Positions 7,214 through 13,033 of a stretch of DNA of 64,000 nt are shown one piece after another. Both the position numbers and the translations under genes were made by a program. This DNA comes from Devosia sp. 2618 (lineage in GTDB: Bacteria > Pseudomonadota > Alphaproteobacteria > Rhizobiales > Devosiaceae). Position 1 is the stretch's first letter. The number at the start of each line of letters is the position of its first letter. The stretch is from contig NZ_JBEPOO010000001.1 of the NCBI RefSeq assembly GCF_040546815.1, forward strand, positions 2,046,001 to 2,110,000. Reading direction: 5' to 3'. The notes below the pieces were generated by a model. It saw only the letters and a program-made list of their open reading frames with translations. It made no database searches and was not told where the DNA came from.

Positions 7214-7381
7214 TCTACGGCTGCCCCTACCATGCGAACGTCCGGTTGGGAGTGTTAATTGGGGTCGTCAGAGTGTCCAATACGGGGTCGAAAGCTGCCG
7301 CGCGCTTCTCTGCCAGCAAAGTCCAACTGGCACACAGTTGGCACACAGCCCGCATAACATGAGGATTTCCGGGCACCAACA

Positions 7382-7430
7382 GCGGACTCTGACTCCGTCA
7401 ATCTTGGTTCGAATCCAGGTTCCCCAGCCA
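7382..7430 (+). pseudogene. 3' fragment of a tRNA-Gln (anticodon CTG)
   Basis: The anticodon stem GCGGA (7382-7386) pairs with TCCGT around loop CTCTGAC, whose anticodon CTG reads glutamine codon CAG. A T-arm (CTTGG TTCGAAT CCAGG), a 3' acceptor strand TTCCCCA and GCCA follow. The upstream bases do not provide a D-arm or a pairing 5' acceptor strand, so only the 3' two-thirds survive. This fits a tRNA 3' end displaced by an earlier integration event. Confidence 0.7.
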
Positions 7431-7431
7431 A
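7414..7431 (+). repeat. attL core, 18-bp direct repeat (tRNA-Gln 3' end)
   Basis: TCCAGGTTCCCCAGCCAA at 7414-7431 is repeated identically at 24364-24381. It is the T-arm/acceptor end of the tRNA-Gln fragment. The integrase gene begins 150 bp to the right. Confidence 0.82.
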
Positions 7432-7580
7432 TCCTCCCTAAGTCATTGATATCGCAATAACTCCTTGGTTTCCGGGGGTCTTAGAGCTTGTCACTGGCAC
7501 ACTTTGGTGATCCACCGCCCGGCCAAATATGCGTCGGCGGATCGGCTCTCGCTATAAAGAAGGGGAAGGAGATTGACCGC

Positions 7581-9239
7581 ATGCCGACTGGCTCCAACCT
7601 CAAGATTCGTGGCTCCGTTTATTACGTTCGGCTCAAGGTTCCGCTTGAGCTAAAACACCTGATGGGGACGGTTGAACTTTCTCGTTCGCTTGAGACAAAA
7701 GACCGGCGCACGGCAAACGTTCGCAAGCTGTCTGTGCTGTCCGAGTGGCATCAGAAGTTCGATGAGCTTCGCCGTCGCCGTGACATTACGGAAGCCGATT
7801 TCGCAAACGCGACTTGGGAACACTACGCAGATGAGCTGCGCACCGATGAGCTGGCCCGCACCCTCCCCGATCTGGCTAACGCCACCCGGCACCTTGGCAG
7901 TCGCGAGCATCACCTGCGCGCCCTGCGTGAACATTTGGGGCGCGGCGAGACTGCATTGATCGAATGGGCGGCTGAGGGGTTCATAGAGAAACACAAACTG
8001 CTGACCGTGCGCGGCAGTGCGCGGTATCGCGAACTTTGCTTTCGCCTGATGCGCGCGCAGATCGAAGTCCTTATGCGTGCCGGTGAGCGCGATCTGGGCA
8101 ACTATGCGGGCGTGCCTGCCGATCCGGTCGTCACGCGGCCAGCAGCTACCGCAGAGGTTGCTAAGCCCGGCGAGCGGCTGATGGACTTGTTTGAGCGCTA
8201 TGTGAAGGAAAACCCCAAGCGGATCAAAGACGCTGCCTTGATGCAGGCACGGCGCGACATTGGCACTTTCATCGAACTGGTCGGCGCAGACTTCCCTGTC
8301 ACGCAGCTCGACAAGAAGGCCGCGCGCGAGTGGAAAGCGCTGCTCATGGAATATCCGGTGAAGGCCGCTGAGACTGGTATCTTCAAGGGTATGGGCATCA
8401 AGGAAATTGTCGCGGCCAATGGAATGGCAAAGGCTCCCAAACCGGTGATCTCGCCCAAAACCGTCAATCGCTACATCGCTGCCTTTAGCGCTTACTGCAA
8501 TTGGCTGGTGGCGCACGACTACCTCACGGCCAATCCATTCCTCGACATGTATCTGTCAGTGGACAAGACCAAAACCAACGTCCGGCCCTTCACCGACGAA
8601 GAGCGCAAGGTGCTGTTTGCATCTCCCCTCTTCCACGGCTGCAAGAGCGATGCGAAATGGCATGAGGTCGGCGGGCACAAGATCAGGGATCACCGCTATT
8701 GGCTCCCGCACGTAATGATGTATTCGGGTGCGCGGCCCGGTGAGATTGCCCAGCTCTTGGTTGCTGACGTGCGGCAGATGCACGGCGTTTGGGTGATGCA
8801 CTTCACCGACGAAGGCGATGAGGAAAAGAGCCTCAAGACCAAGGGATCGTTCCGGGTCGTGCCGGTGCATTCCAAGCTGATCGAAATGGGTTTTATCGAG
8901 CATGTCGAACGCCAGCGGGCGGCGGGAGAACGTCGCGTGTTCCCAGAAGCCGAACGCAATGCGCGAGGCCATATCGCCAACAAGTTTGAAAAGAAGTTCG
9001 GCACCTATCTGATCAAGCTGGGGTTGAAAGAAGGGCGTGGTTTGACCCTCTATAGCTTCCGGCACGGCTTCTCAGATGCGATGCGCACTGCTGGCTTCAT
9101 GGATGAGGAATTTGGCTTCCTCATGGGCCACAGCAAATTCAGCATGACCGCGCGTTATGGCGCGATGCCGCAAGGCACGTTGCAGAAGCGTGTCGATCTG
9201 ATCGAAGCGGCCGAATACGGCACTGACACCGCACTGTAG
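7581..9239 (+). CDS. Tyrosine-family integrase (element B)
   Basis: A 552-residue large integrase of the type with an N-terminal DUF6538-like region (MPTGSNLKIRGSVYYVRLKVP). The start at 7581 follows AAGGAG (7566-7571); the frame is open from 7488. Catalytic residues are Arg385 (YSGARPGEI), Arg494 and His495 (LYSFRHGF), His517 (MGHSKFSM) and nucleophile Tyr526 (TARYGAMP). The first histidine of the usual HxxR is replaced in LYSFR, as is common in this group. It lies immediately inside the left att core and should catalyse tRNA-Gln-site integration of the 17-kb element. Confidence 0.92.
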   Translation: MPTGSNLKIRGSVYYVRLKVPLELKHLMGTVELSRSLETKDRRTANVRKLSVLSEWHQKFDELRRRRDITEADFANATWEHYADELRTDELARTLPDLANATRHLGSREHHLRALREHLGRGETALIEWAAEGFIEKHKLLTVRGSARYRELCFRLMRAQIEVLMRAGERDLGNYAGVPADPVVTRPAATAEVAKPGERLMDLFERYVKENPKRIKDAALMQARRDIGTFIELVGADFPVTQLDKKAAREWKALLMEYPVKAAETGIFKGMGIKEIVAANGMAKAPKPVISPKTVNRYIAAFSAYCNWLVAHDYLTANPFLDMYLSVDKTKTNVRPFTDEERKVLFASPLFHGCKSDAKWHEVGGHKIRDHRYWLPHVMMYSGARPGEIAQLLVADVRQMHGVWVMHFTDEGDEEKSLKTKGSFRVVPVHSKLIEMGFIEHVERQRAAGERRVFPEAERNARGHIANKFEKKFGTYLIKLGLKEGRGLTLYSFRHGFSDAMRTAGFMDEEFGFLMGHSKFSMTARYGAMPQGTLQKRVDLIEAAEYGTDTAL

Positions 9240-9289
9240 AATGATTTTTCCACTTTTGTAATGGCGGAGACGATCAAAGCCGATCGCCC

Positions 9290-9799
9290 TTACAAGAGTC
9301 CAGCGCTTTTAACGGTCTCGCTGTATAGGTCGAAAGAGGCTTGTGAGAACTCACTAAGTTTTTTGGATATGTCGCCCATACTGGAGGAATCATTTGCAAT
9401 AAGGCTCTGCAACTCTGCTAAACTCTTTTGAACGGATATACCGGAATCGAGATTACTAGGTAGCGATATATTTAGTTGAACTAACCTATAGTGCAGATTC
9501 AGAATAGACTGAACGGAACCTTCAACGTCTGTTATCTTTCCACCGCGAATTTGCGCGTTAATCTGACTAATTAGTGCGATGGTGTCCGTGCTTAGAGCAT
9601 CCAGACTACTCACTAGAAAATCTCGTCTAAGATTTTCCCGTTGTATATTCGCGTTTATGATCGGAGCCAGCCAGTAAGTTCCGCCTACCGTCAGCATCAG
9701 TGTCACCCATAGAGGCACACTGGATTGAGTGAGCAAACCTAATAGCCAGCGAAATGGCTTAGTCACCCATCTCCAAATCTCTTTACCTACATGGCTCAT
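9290..9799 (-). CDS. Single-pass membrane protein, cargo operon gene 2
   Basis: A 169-residue protein with one predicted transmembrane helix at about residues 26-48 (SVPLWVTLMLTVGGTYWLAP). A largely helical soluble domain follows. No catalytic motif is visible. Its start overlaps the stop of the preceding sensor-domain gene (ATGA), so the two are translationally coupled and likely act together. Local composition is strikingly AT-rich (21 G/C in the 60 bases 9421-9480, against 38 in 15421-15480 of the capsid module), suggesting separate acquisition. Location beside the integrase is typical of prophage cargo such as defence or conversion genes. The family is not recognised. Confidence 0.65.
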   Translation of the reverse strand: MSHVGKEIWRWVTKPFRWLLGLLTQSSVPLWVTLMLTVGGTYWLAPIINANIQRENLRRDFLVSSLDALSTDTIALISQINAQIRGGKITDVEGSVQSILNLHYRLVQLNISLPSNLDSGISVQKSLAELQSLIANDSSSMGDISKKLSEFSQASFDLYSETVKSAGLL

Positions 9800-10923
9800 T
9801 CATCGACCATCTGGACGCGACTTTTGAAACCGATTTCTTCAGCAGCTTTCTCAGCGTCCCCTTTGATTTCTTCTAGTTCCGCCACGGTGAGTGACCGCAA
9901 GAAAATGTTCATCGAGTCCTCGATTTTCTGAGGCTCTTCTTGTGAGGCGGACGCGCTGTTTGTCACTGTAACACCGGCCTGTAGCGCACCAACAGGGACA
10001 TTGCTTGTGAGGATAGCCACTCCAAGTGCAACAAACGCGCCGAGCGTTACAGTTCCACCGATTATTCGCCAATGTCCCGGCGAAGAAAAGTCCACGACGA
10101 TATTCTCAACGCCCGACGCTGCAAAATACTGCTGTCTAAAGGCCTTTATATCGTCAATTCGATGGATGTCAGGTTGATTGGCATACGCATACGCGGCAGC
10201 GAGAATTTCAATAAGTCTGCTTGAATCATTTAGTAGACCAAATTTCTCACCGGTATATCTTGATGCCTCAATCAGGCTGGATGAGCCGTTTTCGTAGATG
10301 TAGTTCGAATAAGTGAAGTCCAGAAGCTGCTCGGTTTCTTCCGTTATTTCTATTTGGCGCACCGCAGGAGGGCGGCCAATTCTCAACTCTAACTGTGGCG
10401 GTAGCTCCCGCCTAGGGATCTTGTTTAGCCACTTCACCTTGCGGAATGGAACTCTGTCTGATGAAGCGGTAGGGCCATTGAACACATCGGCAGTAGAAAA
10501 CGCGGATGCAATCTCACCAAAATTTACAATTGGTCGTCGGTATTTCCCGACTTGCTCAAAACCCGGCGTGATTACGATGTCGCCAGGCTTCATTCGAGAA
10601 TAGAGCCCATGGATGCTGGCAACAGTTCTGGTCAGGCTCCCATCTTCCAACACGTCGCCGGAATATGCATTAAGCTCGCTGGTTGGCCTTTGCCCTACAG
10701 GATTGATCCCATACGCCTCACGCGCCATCTGCCTGCGCATTGCACGTCGCAGCAACGGTCGAGACCGAGCTATTTCAGGCGTCAGATCAAAATTCGGTAT
10801 TTCGAGAAAAGCGATAGATTCTTCGATGAAGTGGCCGTGATTTCGGCGTTCCCGCCCTGCATGAACAACAAACGCACGCTGAGTGCTTGAAACGATTTTG
10901 GTCGCAATATCGAATGTAGTCAT
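9796..10923 (-). CDS. Mrr-N/PUA-like sensor domain fused to a membrane anchor, cargo operon gene 1
   Basis: A 375-residue protein. I start it at the ATG at 10923 behind GAGGGGG; a TTG lies 30 bases upstream. Residues 17-190 resemble the N-terminal domain found before the nuclease in Mrr-like restriction proteins: AFVVHAGRERRN, MKPGDIVITPG (111-121), GEIASAF (136-142) and PFRKVKWLNKIPRREL (159-174). The second part is helical, then a transmembrane helix at about 286-306 (WRIIGGTVTLGAFVALGVAIL) and a charged tail. No Mrr nuclease motif (D-QxK) is seen. The next gene is coupled to it and also encodes a membrane protein. I infer a nucleic-acid-sensing membrane effector, possibly anti-phage. The domain call is from pattern memory only. 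Confidence 0.6.
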   Translation of the reverse strand: MTTFDIATKIVSSTQRAFVVHAGRERRNHGHFIEESIAFLEIPNFDLTPEIARSRPLLRRAMRRQMAREAYGINPVGQRPTSELNAYSGDVLEDGSLTRTVASIHGLYSRMKPGDIVITPGFEQVGKYRRPIVNFGEIASAFSTADVFNGPTASSDRVPFRKVKWLNKIPRRELPPQLELRIGRPPAVRQIEITEETEQLLDFTYSNYIYENGSSSLIEASRYTGEKFGLLNDSSRLIEILAAAYAYANQPDIHRIDDIKAFRQQYFAASGVENIVVDFSSPGHWRIIGGTVTLGAFVALGVAILTSNVPVGALQAGVTVTNSASASQEEPQKIEDSMNIFLRSLTVAELEEIKGDAEKAAEEIGFKSRVQMVDE

Positions 10924-10946
10924 CGCCCCCTCGACGGAATCTTGTA

Positions 10947-11023
10947 GCGACAACCTGTATTCGTTGTCGCAAAGAGTCCACCGTTCGATGCTGATTTGTT
11001 GCAGTTAAGTTAAGTGCGACAAA
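10947..11023. promoter_or_regulatory. Cluster of four GCGACAA half-sites upstream of the cargo operon
   Basis: GCGACAAC (10947-10954) and GTTGTCGC (10963-10970) form a perfect inverted repeat with an 8-bp spacer, 24 bp before the ATG of the sensor gene. A second pair, TTTGTTGCA (10995-11003) and TGCGACAAA (11015-11023), repeats the motif with one mismatch. Two paired sites suggest cooperative binding by a dimeric regulator, whose gene is not evident. Confidence 0.5.
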
Positions 11024-11145
11024 TATTGCCCTTTGAGTGCCGTGAAACCATATGGGTCGACAGCTCGGGTTTAGGACCGCTGACAACTGCGGCGAGAGAT
11101 CGGGACAATTCGAAATCACTGCGCCCGCCGTGCTGAGCAAGGCAT

Positions 11146-11373
11146 CTAAATCGCGCTAACGGCACGTTCTGCGTCAAGAAGTGAACGCCACTTCGCGGGC
11201 CAGATATTCAGGTCGCCGCCAAGCCGATCCACCACCATATATTCCTCCACCTTCCCGGTGAATGGGCAGAGCTTCACGCCTAGCTTGAGGCGCAACGCGT
11301 CATCATTCGCGACCTGCCAAAGAAGCTCAGCCCACGTCATGGTTCGCAGGAAGGCCGGTGTGTCGTCGTGCAT
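11146..11373 (-). CDS. Small hypothetical protein
   Basis: A 75-residue protein starting at 11373 with a GGGGAG ribosome site seven bases upstream. The sequence MHDDTPAFLRTMTWAELLWQ is followed by LCPFTGKVEEYMVVDRLGGD and WPAKWRSLLDAE. No signal peptide or membrane helix is visible. It lies between the cargo operon promoter and the next leftward gene and may have its own promoter, given the palindrome at 11469-11488. Function unknown. Confidence 0.5.
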   Translation of the reverse strand: MHDDTPAFLRTMTWAELLWQVANDDALRLKLGVKLCPFTGKVEEYMVVDRLGGDLNIWPAKWRSLLDAERAVSAI

Positions 11374-11468
11374 AATGTCTCCCCAAAGTGATGGGCGAAG
11401 ACTCGCACAATCGCCGAATCTCGGTCAAGCACAAAATTCAGCTAAGTCATTGAATTTAAACGACAAAA

Positions 11469-11488
11469 GTAAGTAAACATCTACTTAC
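11469..11488. promoter_or_regulatory. Operator-like palindrome upstream of the 75-residue gene
   Basis: GTAAGTA and TACTTAC are perfect inverted arms separated by six bases (11476-11481), 96 bp before the start of the small gene. The symmetry and AT content fit a repressor site. Confidence 0.35.
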
Positions 11489-11498
11489 CCAATAATGG

Positions 11499-11528
11499 GG
11501 CCCGCACGATTTGGAGAACGTGCGGGCC
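11499..11528. terminator. GC-rich hairpin in the 11374-11605 gap
   Basis: A perfect 10-bp stem, GGCCCGCACG (11499-11508) with CGTGCGGGCC (11519-11528), and a 10-nt loop. There is no T-run on either side, so it is either a weak terminator for the leftward gene ending at 11606 or an RNA structural element. Confidence 0.4.
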
Positions 11529-11605
11529 TGTCGGCTTTCCCAGGCAGGGTGAAGCGCCCCACCTAATCCCTTTATAGCGGGAATTTTACGGGGTGCAGAC
11601 GAAAG

Positions 11606-12217
11606 TCAAAGAGTGTCACCATCGCCGCTGCTTAATGCCGTTTCATCCAGTGCAGCACGCACCTTAGCCCTCCGCCTCGTTTCCTTTTTGTGAGCGGCCT
11701 CGGCGTCTTTTGTGGTCTGCGATTTGCCAGCGGTGCGGTTGCGCTCACGCTGATTTTTGGCCTGCCGTTTTTCCTCAGGCGTTGTGACTTCCCGCAGGTA
11801 TTCTTTGGCCTCTAGCTCAGCAATGTCTACGCCGCGCCTAAGGCGAGCATATTCCCTGCCGTAGCGGCGCTTGTATTCAGCCTCGGTTTCGTAACCATGG
11901 TGGTGCCGTGGAGCTATCCCGGTGAAATTGTAGTCGCGAGGTTCACCCCGACCTTCAGCGACTTTGACGATGCGATAGCGCGTCCGCTCCTCGATGGCCG
12001 AGGGCGTCACAGATTTGGCGCGAGCCTTGTCAGCTCTCCGCTTCTTCAAGCCAGCCACAACGGCGCGCAGTGCCGGGCTGGTCCCGATCAATCCCGCTTT
12101 TAAACCATCATCGTCATCGGACAGATCAAGGTCTTCGAGCATGTCCATCGCCAGTGCCTCATCGGCGGGCTCTACTAGATTGTTCTCTTTATCTGGACAA
12201 TCGTCTGAGTTTGTCAT
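11606..12217 (-). CDS. Highly charged hypothetical protein
   Basis: A 203-residue protein. The N-terminal 45 residues are acidic (MDMLEDLDLSDDDD), the centre has YNFTGIAPRHHHGYETEAEY, and the C-terminal 80 residues are Lys/Arg/Glu-rich and probably form a long helix. No domain is recognised. It is the last gene but two in the leftward direction after the capsid module. It could be a DNA-associated or assembly accessory protein, but this is speculation. Confidence 0.55.
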   Translation of the reverse strand: MTNSDDCPDKENNLVEPADEALAMDMLEDLDLSDDDDGLKAGLIGTSPALRAVVAGLKKRRADKARAKSVTPSAIEERTRYRIVKVAEGRGEPRDYNFTGIAPRHHHGYETEAEYKRRYGREYARLRRGVDIAELEAKEYLREVTTPEEKRQAKNQRERNRTAGKSQTTKDAEAAHKKETRRRAKVRAALDETALSSGDGDTL

Positions 12218-12246
12218 ATTAATTAGGTGTCACTCCGTCGATCTCA

Positions 12247-12280
12247 AGCCCTTGCCGGTCACTACCCGGCGAGGGCTTTT
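12247..12280. terminator. Hairpin at the end of the 144-residue gene
   Basis: Arms at 12247-12258 and 12266-12277 form a 12-bp stem (perfect except for one mismatched pair) with a 7-nt loop, followed on the plus strand by TTTT (12277-12280). It abuts the stop codon of the leftward gene at 12279. The T-run is on the plus side, so its role as a leftward terminator is uncertain. Confidence 0.45.
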
Positions 12281-12713
12281 ACTTTGCAGCACCGTCGATG
12301 AGCCAAGCCAGTTCGCGTGCAACGGACGGCGCCAGTGTGCGCTTAACGCCATTGTCGCCAACTACCTTGATCGAAGTGCCCTGACGCGACAGGCCAACCA
12401 CATCGGCCCCACTCAGGGCCTCAAGGATATGGGAGAAGGCGGTGTCTTTCGGGCGGGCGAAATAGCGCAACGCGGTGGAAAAGGCCTTCGCCAGCTCCAC
12501 TGTGAAGGTGCGCTTGAACGCCCCAAAATCGATTTCGACCGCATCACCATCGCGCCGGATTTCGATGCCGGGGATACCGGCCTTTACCTTGCCCTGCTCT
12601 ACGGCCCAGCCGATGAGCAACCCCACGGCTTCGGACACAGAGACGTTGTGCGCGTCGGCAATCTGCTTCAGCTTGGCTTCGCGCTCATCAGGAATAACCA
12701 CGTGCTTCGACAT
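12279..12713 (-). CDS. Ribbon-helix-helix-like regulator candidate
   Basis: A 144-residue protein. Residues 1-37 (MSKHVVIPDEREAKLKQIAD, then VSVSEAVGLLIGWAVEQG) have the strand-helix-helix pattern of CopG/Arc-type DNA-binding proteins. The rest (AVEIDFGAFKRTFTVELA and SRQGTSIKVVGDNGVKRTL) could form a beta-rich ligand or oligomerisation domain. A perfect 12-bp-arm palindrome lies 10 bp before its start, which supports autoregulation. It is the only regulator-like gene seen inside element B and might control it. No family-level identification is possible here. Confidence 0.55.
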   Translation of the reverse strand: MSKHVVIPDEREAKLKQIADAHNVSVSEAVGLLIGWAVEQGKVKAGIPGIEIRRDGDAVEIDFGAFKRTFTVELAKAFSTALRYFARPKDTAFSHILEALSGADVVGLSRQGTSIKVVGDNGVKRTLAPSVARELAWLIDGAAK

Positions 12714-12722
12714 TGAGTTTCC

Positions 12723-12763
12723 ATACTTGTTAATTCGATGAACATTAACGTATTAACAAGTAT
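12723..12763. promoter_or_regulatory. Palindromic operator upstream of the RHH-like gene
   Basis: ATACTTGTTAAT (12723-12734) and ATTAACAAGTAT (12752-12763) are perfect inverted 12-mers separated by 17 bases. An extra ATTAAC half-site lies in the spacer (12744-12749). It covers the expected promoter of the gene starting at 12713, as in an autorepressed regulator. Confidence 0.55.
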
Positions 12764-12810
12764 TTGGCAAGGTAGTTCCATGCCGGATCGCATGGTTTCG
12801 ACGCGCATTT

Positions 12811-12904
12811 TGTCCGTGCCGGAATGTCGAAAGTCTGTCTATGTATCTAAGTAGTTTAAGAAAGAAAGATATAGAGACAGACTTTCGACATTCCGGCACG
12901 GACA
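12811..12904. repeat. Perfect 30-bp inverted repeat with AT-rich 34-bp centre
   Basis: Bases 12811-12840 are exactly the reverse complement of 12875-12904. The 34-bp spacer (12841-12874) is purine- and AT-rich. The arms begin TGTCCGTGCCGG. No flanking duplication and no T-run are present, so it is neither an obvious MITE nor a standard terminator. It sits in the gene-free stretch 12714-13033, downstream of the tape measure stop. An origin, packaging or recombination site, or a strong RNA hairpin ending the late transcript, are possible. Confidence 0.8.
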
Positions 12905-13033
12905 CTCTCATCTCGGCGCGGAAAGCTCAAACCCGTTTAGAGACTCATAGGCGAGAAAACCGCTTCCGGTGCAGCAACGCCCTATCCGGCACGCCTTCCC
13001 GCCGCCCAGAGTCACCGCTACGCGTTTGCGGCG

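Larger units (their letters stand above)
7328..7502. repeat. Three TGGCACAC motifs near the left attachment site
   Basis: TGGCACACAG occurs at 7328-7337 and again at 7339-7348, and TGGCACAC at 7495-7502. They flank the tRNA fragment and att core. Short direct repeats in this position resemble integrase arm-type sites. The gene-free stretch 7214-7580 otherwise holds only the tRNA fragment and att core. Confidence 0.35.

Noticed and set aside
7259..7290. TGGGGTCGTC as a distant 5' half of the tRNA-Gln
   Set aside because: It fails to pair fully with the acceptor 3' strand and lies about 100 bp too far from the anticodon arm.
7356..7430. A complete tRNA gene ending at 7430
   Set aside because: The bases expected to be the 5' acceptor strand (7356-7362) do not pair with TTCCCCA, and no D-arm can be drawn in 7363-7381; only the 3' part is tRNA-like.
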